Shown here: positions 17,143 to 25,784 of the stretch, in pieces | How positions within the stretch are numbered: the first letter of the stretch is position 1 | How the letters are laid out: each line of letters opens with the position of its first letter | NCBI GenBank assembly: GCA_009840545.1 | Contig: VXNM01000010.1 | Coordinates: 186,001-250,000, forward strand | DNA length: 64,000 bases | Direction of reading: 5' to 3' | Source of the DNA: Gammaproteobacteria bacterium | Lineage (GTDB): Bacteria; Pseudomonadota; Gammaproteobacteria; Pseudomonadales; Azotimanducaceae | Program-made: the position numbers and the translations under genes | Notes under the pieces: generated by a model | Databases searched by the model: none | What the model was told of the DNA's origin: nothing | What the model saw: only the letters and a program-made list of their open reading frames with translations

Positions 17143-18915
17143 ATGACAGAGAACAGCGAAACCAGCGCGTCAAATGTTAAGTTTGAAGTCGCCGACAGCC
17201 CTCCTACACCGCTTGTGCTAGGAATGGGGCTCCAACTCGCCATCTTGTGCATAGCAGGAATTATTTTGACTCCTGCGATCGTCGTCAGGGCAGCGGGCGG
17301 TGCCGAGTCGTTTCTCTCTTGGGCAGTTTTCGCTGCTGTTTTGATTAGCGGAATTACCACAATAGTGCAATCGGTGCGTATCGGAAGAATTGGTGCTGGC
17401 TATGTACTTCTGATGGGCACTTCGGGAGCATTCATTGCTGTATGTATTGGCGCGCTGCAGCTAGGTGGTCCCTCGATGTTGTGCACGTTAATCGTCATAT
17501 CTGCCATCTTTCAGTTTGCTCTGGCCGCCCGGCTGTCCCTTTTTCGCAGAGTGTTTACACCAATTGTTTCGGGCACAGTCATCATGCTCATTGCGGTAAC
17601 GGTAATGCCCATAGTTTTTGGCATGCTCAAAGATGTTCCAGAAGGTACAAGCAGTGCTTCGGCAGCCTGGATCGCGCTCTCCACTATTGTGGTGATGATT
17701 GGCATTGCTCTAAAGGGAGGAGGGTCGCTCCGGCTGTGGGCACCAGTAATTGGAGTAATTGTTGGTTCGATTCATGCTGCTTTGGTCGGATGTTTTGATT
17801 TTCAACGCATTGTGGACGCCGCATGGTTTGGACTCCCCAGTCTAGCATGGCCTGGGTTCGACTTAAGCTTCAATGCGACCTTCTGGATTCTTTTGCCTTC
17901 GTTCATTCTGGTCACCGTCGTTGGTGCAATCGAAACAATAGGTGATTCGATAGCTATCCAACGAGTGTCTTGGCGTAGCGAAAGAGCGATCGACTATCGC
18001 GCGGTGCAAGGCGCAGTCAATGCCGACGGACTTGGAAACTTGCTCTCTGGATTGCTCGGTACAGTACCCAACACGACCTATTCAACCTGCGTTTCCGTGA
18101 CTGAATTGACCGGCGTGGCAGCGCGAAGAGTTGGAGTCGTAATTGGAGTCACGTTCATAGTTCTTGCTTTTTTTCCAAAGTTTCTGGCGGTCGTGTTGGC
18201 AATTCCTGGTCCGGTGGTTTCGGCGTACGTCACTGTACTGATTTCGATGCTGTTCGTAACGGGCATGAGAATCGCGCTGCAAGAAGGGATCGACTATCGA
18301 AAAGGGATCGTGGTGGGGGTCGCTTTCTGGTTGGGAGTGGGATTGCAGAGCGAGGTCGTATTTCCGGAATTCTTTTCAGAATTTGCTGGTGGACTGTTTC
18401 AAAACGGTATGACTGCCGGAGGTACGGTGGCAATCGTGCTCATGATTGTCATGAACTTTGCAGATACCAAGCGACACCGACTAAAGCTGCCGTTTGGACC
18501 GGATGCACTCACAGAAATTCGAGAGTTTCTGGATTCGTTTGCTGCAAAGAACAAATGGAATGATGAAATCTGCAATCGGCTCCAAGTTGCAGCTGAGGAA
18601 ACTCTGTTGACAATGCTCGAGCACAAGGATTCCGAACAGGACGAGTCCGACGATTCGCAGGTTCTCGAGATGGTTGCATACAAAGACAATAAAGATGTGG
18701 TGCTCGAATTCCAGTCAACTGGAATTGAACAAAACTTGCAGGATCAAGTTTCCATGCTTAAAGAACAGTCGATGCTCGGACGTGTCGAGGAAAATGTGTC
18801 CTTGAAAATATTAAAGGAGATCACAGATTCAGTCCGTCACCAGCAGTACCACAACACACAATTGATTACCATTCGTGTTCAGACTCAGAGCGGAGGAGTC
18901 GCAGCTATGTCGTAG
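17143..18915 (+). CDS. NCS2-family (xanthine/uracil type) permease fused to an RsbW/GHKL-like C-terminal domain
   Basis: Residues ~20-440 form about 12-14 membrane segments of a nucleobase:cation symporter-2. The family blocks are LLMGTSGAFIAV and the QRVSWRSER / GLGNLLSGLLGTVPNTTYS region, where transport residues normally lie. From ~455 to the end a soluble cytoplasmic domain begins ALTEIREFLDSFAAKNKW and continues LQVAAEETLLTMLEH. It resembles anti-sigma-factor kinases of the RsbW/HATPase_c_2 type. The Asn of the N box and the DxGxG box are not conserved, so ATP binding is doubtful. Normal NCS2 proteins end near 430-460 aa, so this tail is extra. It stands alone, with convergent neighbours. 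Confidence 0.85.
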   Translation: MTENSETSASNVKFEVADSPPTPLVLGMGLQLAILCIAGIILTPAIVVRAAGGAESFLSWAVFAAVLISGITTIVQSVRIGRIGAGYVLLMGTSGAFIAVCIGALQLGGPSMLCTLIVISAIFQFALAARLSLFRRVFTPIVSGTVIMLIAVTVMPIVFGMLKDVPEGTSSASAAWIALSTIVVMIGIALKGGGSLRLWAPVIGVIVGSIHAALVGCFDFQRIVDAAWFGLPSLAWPGFDLSFNATFWILLPSFILVTVVGAIETIGDSIAIQRVSWRSERAIDYRAVQGAVNADGLGNLLSGLLGTVPNTTYSTCVSVTELTGVAARRVGVVIGVTFIVLAFFPKFLAVVLAIPGPVVSAYVTVLISMLFVTGMRIALQEGIDYRKGIVVGVAFWLGVGLQSEVVFPEFFSEFAGGLFQNGMTAGGTVAIVLMIVMNFADTKRHRLKLPFGPDALTEIREFLDSFAAKNKWNDEICNRLQVAAEETLLTMLEHKDSEQDESDDSQVLEMVAYKDNKDVVLEFQSTGIEQNLQDQVSMLKEQSMLGRVEENVSLKILKEITDSVRHQQYHNTQLITIRVQTQSGGVAAMS

Positions 18916-18951
18916 TGTTGTGGCGGCGCTTCAATGTCGAAAGTCTGACCT

Positions 18952-20037
18952 TCAGTCTTCTGAGCTGCGAAGCCTGATTTCAGTGGACGAGATATCCATT
19001 CGAAATTGTCGTTCGGTGAAGCCTACACATATGTGGCGCAAATTCTCTGGAATCTCCATATCGTCTAAAGTCACAAATCTACGATCCTCTATAGTGCGCC
19101 CAAACACGAGAAATCGGTCATTTCTAGAGTAAAAAAGATCTAAAGTGCTTTCTAATTCGTCTTCATCCCGGTAATAACTTGGATCTACAACACGCAACAA
19201 AGTGTCCACACCGACCACAAAGATAGCGTTCCCAGAAGGTGCCAAGAGTGTGGCTTTGTCTCTAAGCTTTGGAACGTTTGTCAAGACAAGTTCGTCTTTT
19301 GAAAACTGAACGCCGAGCCGTTCAATCTCCAGAAAATCCAAAGGTGGCTTATCGATATTCCGGACACAAAGTTCGTACTGAACCTTTGCACCGCAGAATT
19401 GTTCCGCCATTTCTTTCATGCGCCGATGACCTCGATGAAGCGGATTGAATGCTCCTGGTAAGAAAACTGAATGAGGATTACCGACGAAGCATGACTTCTC
19501 TCCCAACAATCGCGATATTGGCTCAGTCGCGTTAGCCACTCGATCAGAGCCGCTAGCCTTGAGGGAATCCTTGATACTCAGTCCGCTCGCCAACTTGCGG
19601 AGTGAAGTTTCAGCTAGCAATTGCTCCTGTTCCATTCTCGAAGTGTCTCTTGAAAAGACAAGCTCCGACACTTGGGTTTTCGATGCGGTTTGCAGAGCAA
19701 TGTAGGCTCGCAGTCTGCCCTTTTTTTCTCGGTTTGTTGCCAGACTCGCCGTGACTCCCAATCCAAACAGATGACGGTGCGAATCAAGCTCTCTCGCCTT
19801 GAGGAAAGCTTGCATTGCAAGGGTTTGGGCAGCGGTCGACGAGCAAGCTTGTACCAATTCTTGGTGAGTTGCTTCCTCCAATGCAGCTCCAGCATAGGGT
19901 ATACGGGCATCAAGAACCGTCGCCGAAGCACCCGGCACCGTAAGTAAGTCAGATAGCAAGAGACTGCCACCTCCTGTGACGTAGAAGACACCGCGCCAAT
20001 CCGACAGATGGATCTTTTCGACTATAGAGTTTTCCAT
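18952..20037 (-). CDS. CinA C-terminal-like domain fused to an NMNAT-like nucleotidylyltransferase
   Basis: The N-terminal half follows the CinA-C/PncC pattern (VTGGGSLLLSDLLTVPGAS, then GLGVTASLATN). The catalytic ESCTGG segment of true NMN amidohydrolases is changed. The C-terminal half is a nucleotidylyltransferase. It has LPGAFNPLHRGHRRM with the HxGH motif, a central VVGVDTLLRV, and the closing ISSTEIR signature. Together this suggests an NAD-related adenylyltransferase with a partner domain from the same pathway. The substrate is inferred, not shown. It faces the permease gene, whose stop is 36 bases away. Confidence 0.82.
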   Translation of the reverse strand: MENSIVEKIHLSDWRGVFYVTGGGSLLLSDLLTVPGASATVLDARIPYAGAALEEATHQELVQACSSTAAQTLAMQAFLKARELDSHRHLFGLGVTASLATNREKKGRLRAYIALQTASKTQVSELVFSRDTSRMEQEQLLAETSLRKLASGLSIKDSLKASGSDRVANATEPISRLLGEKSCFVGNPHSVFLPGAFNPLHRGHRRMKEMAEQFCGAKVQYELCVRNIDKPPLDFLEIERLGVQFSKDELVLTNVPKLRDKATLLAPSGNAIFVVGVDTLLRVVDPSYYRDEDELESTLDLFYSRNDRFLVFGRTIEDRRFVTLDDMEIPENLRHICVGFTERQFRMDISSTEIRLRSSED

Positions 20038-20123
20038 CGATTGCGGATCTAGTGCTTGAACTCAACAATTCGATTGTCGTGGACTACCACGTGGATAGCA
20101 GGGGCTCGCGAACATTAGCCTAG

Positions 20124-21005
20124 CTAGTTTCCGTTCTCGTCTTCCAAGAAGCTTCGAACGAGCGAAAGGAAGATATTGAGCTGGTCGTGGTGGCACCAGT
20201 GCCCCGCATCGGGAATTGACTTAACCTCGACATCCTTGAACGGACTGGCTCGCCCGTCCCTTAGAGGATTCTTTGCCCACGACTCCTCGCCATAGACTAA
20301 CAGAGTGGGACAGGATATGCGTCCATATAGCTCCTGTGTTTCCTCGAAATTCAAGCCAAGTGGTGCAAAAATTCGCACGTAATTATCGAACTTCCAACTG
20401 TAGGTTCCGTCCTCGTTCTGATTGCTTCCATGTATGGTGAGGTGTCTTGCTTGGTCAGACGACAAGTGAGGGTTTTCTGTTTGCATACGGTGAAATGCAT
20501 CCTCCAGCGTAGCGTAACGGCGAGGAATCCTTCCCGATAGTTGCCTTAGGTTCTCTACCCAATGCTGTAGCTTTCCGTGAACAATTTCCCTCTGTCCCGG
20601 ACCCGCTCGGTACGAACCCATCCCCTCGATTGAAATGAGCCTCGTCACGGAATCCGGGTATAGCCCCGTGTAGAGCAATGAGACTGACCCGCCCAATGAA
20701 TGACCCATTACAGTTAATGGCGCGAGTTTGGTCTGGCGAACCAGCTGCGCAATGTCATAGACGTAGTCGATAATCGAGTATGCACCACCTACCATCCATT
20801 GCGAGTCACCATGACCTCTAAGATCAGGCGCGATGATGTGGTAGTCGTCTCGTAGCGACTCAGCCACCCAATCCCAGTTTCTGCAATGGTCCCTTCCGCC
20901 GTGGATTAGTAACAAAGGTGGGGCGGCGTCGTTTCCCCAGTCTACGTAATGTAGACGTAGGCGTTGTGAGAAATAGATGTGCGAAGTCGGTGACGCTTTG
21001 AGCAT
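20124..21005 (-). CDS. Alpha/beta hydrolase, paralogue of the 6374-7234 hydrolase
   Basis: The fold is clear: LLLIHGGRDHCRNW, APDLRGHGDSQW, nucleophile GHSLGGS and catalytic His in AGHWCHHDQ. It is full length (293 aa) with an ATG start. It is an obvious relative of the hydrolase at 6374, from which it differs mainly at the cap (GSYRAGPG...) and in having the standard GxSxG elbow. The pair is separated by about 13 kb and lies on opposite strands. The function within the cell is unknown. Confidence 0.88.
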   Translation of the reverse strand: MLKASPTSHIYFSQRLRLHYVDWGNDAAPPLLLIHGGRDHCRNWDWVAESLRDDYHIIAPDLRGHGDSQWMVGGAYSIIDYVYDIAQLVRQTKLAPLTVMGHSLGGSVSLLYTGLYPDSVTRLISIEGMGSYRAGPGQREIVHGKLQHWVENLRQLSGRIPRRYATLEDAFHRMQTENPHLSSDQARHLTIHGSNQNEDGTYSWKFDNYVRIFAPLGLNFEETQELYGRISCPTLLVYGEESWAKNPLRDGRASPFKDVEVKSIPDAGHWCHHDQLNIFLSLVRSFLEDENGN

Positions 21006-21288
21006 TGGGTCAATGGTGTCCAGGGTGGTTGCGCTTCGAATTGTTCGAAGTCAACAGATTCTCCTAACAAGAAAATTTTACTTGTGATCTCGCAACCAAC
21101 AGGTCAGCGGCGTTTTTCCAAAATCCAATAATCCATCTTTCATCTTTAATTTCAAGCACATCCACTCGCTGTGACTGAACCAGTGGGAAGGTGCGCTTGA
21201 CGCCTACCGAAAAGTTCAAGTTGCTACAATCAATTTTGTACGCTCAATTTCTGAGATTCAATATTCCAATACGGGAGGAAATGTCGAC

Positions 21289-22473
21289 ATGCGTGATGTC
21301 GTAGTAGTAGATAGTGTGCGAACGGGGCTTGCGAAATCGTTCCGCGGGAGTTTCAACCTTACGCGTTCCGATGACATGCTGGCACACTTGATCGACGCTC
21401 TTCTTGAGCGAAACCCAAAAGTTTCTCCAGACGAAGTCGAAGACGTCGTCGTCGGAGCGGCAAGCCATGCTGGAGAGCAGGATGGCAATCTCGCCCGACT
21501 CGCCGTGGTGCTTTCGCAGCTACCCATTACCACTGCAGGAATGACTATCAATCGATTCTGTTCGTCCGGACTGCAATCTATTTCGATTGCTGCCAATCAG
21601 ATCGCTTCTGGTCACACCCAGGTTGCGATGGCCGGTGGAGCTGACTCCATTTCGATGCGCAATCGTCAGACTCCTGGAAAAGCCCAACAGAACAAACGTC
21701 TCATAGAAGAAAAACCTGAAATCTTCATGGCGATGGGTAATACCGCAGAAGTCGTGGCGCGACGCTACCAGGTTACACGCCAAATGCAGGATGAGTATGC
21801 GCTACAAAGTCAACTTCGTTATGCAACTGCTGAATCCTCCGGATTGATAAGCGATGAAATCGTTCCCATGGAAGTAGAGATGCTTCATGTGGACAGAGAA
21901 ACCAAAGAGGAAAGCCGTCGTACTGTTACTGTGGACAGCGACGAATGCAATCGACCGACGACAACGATGGATGGACTTTCTGGTCTGCCTCCCGCGTTCG
22001 AAGAAGATGGTACGGTTACTGCTGGAAACGCTTCTCAGCTGTCTGACGGCGCTTCGATGACAATGCTAATGAGTGCAGAGCGCGCAGAACAGCTTGGCAT
22101 AGAGCCCATGGGCATTTACAGGGGATTCACAGTAGCCGCCTGTGAACCCGACGAAATGGGAATTGGACCCGTCTTCGCAATACCACGACTACTTGAGAAT
22201 GCAGGCGTGGACCAAGACGACGTGGACCTGTGGGAGCTCAATGAAGCCTTTGCAAGCCAATGCGTCTACTGCCGCGATGAGTTGCGCCTGGACAACGAGA
22301 AGTACAACGTAAATGGTGGCAGCATCGCAATCGGACATCCCTTCGGAATGACCGGATCTCGATTGACTGGAACCATCTTGCGCGAACTCGAACGACGAAA
22401 CAAGCGTTACGGCGTTGTCACGATGTGCATTGGTGGTGGCCAAGGTGCCGCTGGTCTGTTCGAACGAGCGTAA
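21289..22473 (+). CDS. Thiolase (acetyl-CoA C-acyltransferase)
   Basis: It catalyses the thiolytic or condensing step of acyl-CoA metabolism. The nucleophile Cys lies in INRFCSSGLQ (about residue 88). Asn-Glu-Ala is in ELNEAFASQ. The base His is in GGSIAIGHPFGMTG, and the second Cys is in MCIGGGQG. All four elements of a complete degradative thiolase are present, and the length is 394 aa. GGGAGG lies upstream of the ATG. It stands alone, without an adjacent fadB-like gene. Confidence 0.93.
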   Translation: MRDVVVVDSVRTGLAKSFRGSFNLTRSDDMLAHLIDALLERNPKVSPDEVEDVVVGAASHAGEQDGNLARLAVVLSQLPITTAGMTINRFCSSGLQSISIAANQIASGHTQVAMAGGADSISMRNRQTPGKAQQNKRLIEEKPEIFMAMGNTAEVVARRYQVTRQMQDEYALQSQLRYATAESSGLISDEIVPMEVEMLHVDRETKEESRRTVTVDSDECNRPTTTMDGLSGLPPAFEEDGTVTAGNASQLSDGASMTMLMSAERAEQLGIEPMGIYRGFTVAACEPDEMGIGPVFAIPRLLENAGVDQDDVDLWELNEAFASQCVYCRDELRLDNEKYNVNGGSIAIGHPFGMTGSRLTGTILRELERRNKRYGVVTMCIGGGQGAAGLFERA

Positions 22474-22684
22474 CGCCATCCCATCAAAAAATCCAAAAAT
22501 TTCAATGCGGCGTGACGGAATGTCCGCCGCATTGTGTAACATAAACTGCTTGCGTAGATATCGGAATCGTGTTCCAAATCTTGCAAGTGGACGTGCAGCA
22601 TTTGTTGCACGTTTAATCTTGAGTCGCAGTCGCCACGAGAAGCAGCTGCGTCTGAAAGGTCTCTGACAGGGAGGTTGGAAACCA

Positions 22685-23278
22685 ATGTTTAATCAAGTGG
22701 GTGGGAAGTTCTCCTTAATGACGAAGCGTAAGCGACGATCCGTTGTTGCACTCTTAATCGGTGTTCCATTTTTTACCGTCGCGGGCTTTGCACAGGAATC
22801 AGAGGAGTCGAACTTTCAAGCAGAAGACGCACAAGAAATCTCGACAGAGCAAGAATCCGATCAGCCCAAGAACAAGTACACGAAGGATTACTTGGAGTCA
22901 CTTTCCAAGGATGAACTTACGGGTTTACTCAAGAAGTGCGCCGACGGTTTGCTGAGCAACACAGAATGCACGTCGATCCGAGCGGAGAATCATCGTCGAG
23001 ACCGTGTGGGGAATGGATCAGTTGACATGGCTGACGTCGAACCATCGGAACCGTTCGGATCCGTAGATCAGTCGACTGAAGTCCCAACGTTGGTGGAAGT
23101 ACCCATGAGTCCTCCAAACTCTCACAGTGATGCAGCCGAATCGGACACCATCGTTCCGCTGGACCCACGGGACAGTCGAGATCGAATCCGCGACAAACCT
23201 CCGTCGAGCATTCCAACCTACGATCGTCCTGGTCAACGAAACAGCGACCGATCGGAATCTAAGTCGGAAGGCAACTAG
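22685..23278 (+). CDS. Secreted hypothetical protein upstream of the two-component genes
   Basis: A signal peptide (KRKRRSVVALLIGVPFFTVAGFAQ) is followed by an acidic, low-complexity exported domain. One conserved-looking island, YLESLSKDELTGLLKKCADG, is followed by a second cysteine about 10 residues on. The C-terminal half is Pro/Ser/Asp/Arg-rich and probably disordered. AGGGAGG lies ten bases before the ATG. The response regulator starts 23 bases downstream, so this is probably the first gene of a three-gene unit with the regulator and kinase. No function is assigned. Confidence 0.65.
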   Translation: MFNQVGGKFSLMTKRKRRSVVALLIGVPFFTVAGFAQESEESNFQAEDAQEISTEQESDQPKNKYTKDYLESLSKDELTGLLKKCADGLLSNTECTSIRAENHRRDRVGNGSVDMADVEPSEPFGSVDQSTEVPTLVEVPMSPPNSHSDAAESDTIVPLDPRDSRDRIRDKPPSSIPTYDRPGQRNSDRSESKSEGN

Positions 23279-23301
23279 GAACATAGCCTCCTTGGAATAG
23301 A

Positions 23302-24402
23302 TTGATCGACGAGTCCAAACGGATACTCGTAGTCGACGACGATCCGGACATTCGAGAACTTCTCGCTGAGTACATAACCAATCAGGGATTGTCCGTTACT
23401 GCCGTGGGCGATGGTGCTCGCATGGACGATGCACTCTCACGTAACGACTACGACCTCGTTATCCTTGATCTTATGATGCCTGGGGAAGATGGACTTTCGA
23501 TCGCCCGTCGCCTTAAGCGAACGTCCAATGTTCCCATCATCATGTTGACTGCGCTTCGTGACAGCGTAGACACCGTTGTGGGACTGGAGCTTGGTGCGGA
23601 TGACTATGTGGGAAAACCCTTCAATCCCCGAGTGCTACTTGCACGAATTAGGGCTGTGCTTCGGCGACGCGAATCTGTCGGCATACAACAGACCTACGAT
23701 GGATCAACTGTTCTCGTCGTCGACGACGATGAAGAAATTCGTAACTTGCTTGCCGAGTACTTAAGCAACCAAGGGTTCAAGGTTGTGACTGCTCTGGACG
23801 CAAGAGAAATGGATGTTCAGTTAACAACGCATGACGTTGATCTCGTTCTATTGGATTTGCGCATGCCGGGCGAAGATGGATTGCACGTGGCCACACGTCT
23901 CAAACAGGCAGGAGACCTGCCCATCATAATTATGACGGCGATTGGCGATGAGGTCGAGCAAGTCGTGGGGCTCGAGTTGGGTGCGGACGACTACATCAAC
24001 AAACCGTTTGAACCACGTGAGCTGCTTGCTCGAGTGAAGGCTGTGCTACGAAGATCTGTAGTGGAAAGTTCCGAAGGATTGTCGGATGATGGCGTGTTCA
24101 ATTTCGGCGAGTACTACCTCGACCCTAAACACATCCGGCTTTCGAAAAACGATGGGTCGATAGTTTCACTCACATCCGGTGAGTTTGAGTTGCTCCACGC
24201 GTTGGTGCGCCATCCTTTTGAAGTCCTCGATCGAGACCGAATTCAGGAATTGCTTTATCGAGACGACCGATCAGGTGTTGATCGCAGCATAGACGTCCGT
24301 GTCACGCGTCTTCGAGGAAAGATAGAGAACGATCCTTCGGATCCGGTCTTTATCCGAACTATTTGGGGCAAGGGGTATATGTTCTGTCCCTATCCCGCCT
24401 AA
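23302..24402 (+). CDS. OmpR-type response regulator with two tandem receiver domains
   Basis: The architecture is receiver (1-118, phosphoacceptor Asp56, DDD acidic pocket, switch Lys in GKPF), then receiver (about 134-250, Asp185, KPF), then a winged-helix DNA-binding domain (about 262-366). The last has LTSGEFELLHALVRHPFEVL and the family's RSIDVRVTRLRGKI/GKGYMF end. The two receivers are obvious duplicates, sharing for example the words DD, LLAEY and NQG. A single-receiver OmpR protein is about 240 aa, so this one carries a whole extra input domain. The start is TTG. It overlaps the kinase gene. Confidence 0.9.
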   Translation: MIDESKRILVVDDDPDIRELLAEYITNQGLSVTAVGDGARMDDALSRNDYDLVILDLMMPGEDGLSIARRLKRTSNVPIIMLTALRDSVDTVVGLELGADDYVGKPFNPRVLLARIRAVLRRRESVGIQQTYDGSTVLVVDDDEEIRNLLAEYLSNQGFKVVTALDAREMDVQLTTHDVDLVLLDLRMPGEDGLHVATRLKQAGDLPIIIMTAIGDEVEQVVGLELGADDYINKPFEPRELLARVKAVLRRSVVESSEGLSDDGVFNFGEYYLDPKHIRLSKNDGSIVSLTSGEFELLHALVRHPFEVLDRDRIQELLYRDDRSGVDRSIDVRVTRLRGKIENDPSDPVFIRTIWGKGYMFCPYPA

Positions 24403-25697
24403 TTCCACACTCCGGCTCGATCCTAGCGAGAACGAGCTTTGTAACCGTCGCTTCTGCTTTGGTTGTCGCAGCAACCGCGACTGTATCGTTGAATCTATTT
24501 GCACTTGAACCTTTAACGAAGCGTAGCGCGGCTGATAAGGCGGACCTGATGACCATGACCGCAAACATGTGGTTTGAGCTGATTCCAAAAAGACGCCCTC
24601 CTTACGCCCATGCAATTGACGCTCAACACCAGCTCATCCTCTCTGAAGATCCCAAAGAGCTACCAATATTGAAATCGCGCCACCGCTATTACAGATTGCT
24701 CAAGAATGAACTCGAGAAACGTGTCGGGGAGCCCATTGAGATCATGCAGGATGAAGACAAGACCCTTTGGGTAAACCTGCCCTCGTCACTTTGCGTAGGT
24801 TTTAGTCCGGATCTGCCGCACGTTCAGCAAGTCTTCGTAGGTTTGTCTTTGCTTGGCGTGGTGGTAGCGATCATGCTGGTCATTTCGTTTCTAGTTGTTC
24901 GAAGAATCAGTCGTCCCTTAGAGGAGGTTGCTGAGGCAGCTGCAACATTTCGTGGAGTCACCACTTTTGATCCTCTGCCAGAAAAAGGACTCGACGAGTT
25001 TGTGTTATTGGCCAAGAGCTTCAATAGGATGGCTCAGGAGATCGAAACTCTCATAGCCAACAGGACTACTCTGTCTGCGGGAATTTCACACGACCTTCGT
25101 ACTCCGCTGACTCGGATGACTTTGGCATTGGAGCTATTGCCTGACAATGTTGATCCAAAGCTCGTAAAGCGATTTCGGGAAAACCTTGCTTCTATGGATG
25201 CACTGATAACTGATGCAGCTTACTTTGCGCGAGGCGAAGCTGAAAAAGCTACAAAGACCAATCTACGGCGACTAGTTCGCGCTACCGTGCAATCAGTTGA
25301 TGAAGACATTCAAGTTCGTTGGACCGGCGCTCAAACGAAAGAAATCTCATTAGCACGAGGTGCCTTGGAGCGTTGCATTTCCAACTTGGTGGTGAATGCA
25401 AAACGCCATGCGAAGGGAGTTCGCGTCGAAGTTCTTGTGACCGATGAGCAGTCAGAGTTTCATGTATTGGACGACGGTCCGGGCATCCCCAAGAAAGACA
25501 GGATAAGAGTCCTGCAGCCATTTGTGCGACTTGAGGAGTCACGCAATGTCAACACGGGCGGCAGTGGATTGGGTCTGGCTATAGTGGCTCAATTGTGTCA
25601 GATTCACGGTTGGGAGATTGCATTAGGAGAGAGCGAGACAGGAGGCACAGACGCCGTGCTGGTTGTTCCTCTCACCAAACCAAAGTCTTCAGACTAG
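24363..25697 (+). CDS. EnvZ-like sensor histidine kinase
   Basis: It is an inner-membrane kinase for the preceding regulator. The first membrane helix covers about 25-45, a periplasmic domain of about 110 residues follows, and a second helix near 160-180 ends in VVRRISRP. A HAMP domain follows (LEEVAEAA...). The H box SAGISHDLRTPLTRM has His243. The N box is ISNLVVNAKRHA, the G1 box DDGPGIP, and the G2 box GGSGLGLAIV. The TTG start overlaps the regulator by 40 bases and lacks a ribosome site. A CTG seven codons later is preceded by AAGGGG, so the true start may be 24384. Confidence 0.88.
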   Translation: MGQGVYVLSLSRLIPHSGSILARTSFVTVASALVVAATATVSLNLFALEPLTKRSAADKADLMTMTANMWFELIPKRRPPYAHAIDAQHQLILSEDPKELPILKSRHRYYRLLKNELEKRVGEPIEIMQDEDKTLWVNLPSSLCVGFSPDLPHVQQVFVGLSLLGVVVAIMLVISFLVVRRISRPLEEVAEAAATFRGVTTFDPLPEKGLDEFVLLAKSFNRMAQEIETLIANRTTLSAGISHDLRTPLTRMTLALELLPDNVDPKLVKRFRENLASMDALITDAAYFARGEAEKATKTNLRRLVRATVQSVDEDIQVRWTGAQTKEISLARGALERCISNLVVNAKRHAKGVRVEVLVTDEQSEFHVLDDGPGIPKKDRIRVLQPFVRLEESRNVNTGGSGLGLAIVAQLCQIHGWEIALGESETGGTDAVLVVPLTKPKSSD

Positions 25698-25784
25698 GCA
25701 ACTTTGTCCCAGCCGCTCGTTTGTACCTTTCAATCGAATTGTAGGGCGTAAACTCTCGCTCTTATTGAGTAAGGAGACGATGAA

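Noticed and set aside
22504-22533. 9-bp hairpin downstream of the thiolase
   Set aside because: It has a long loop, and a T-rich flank only on the minus strand where no gene ends, so it is not called a terminator.
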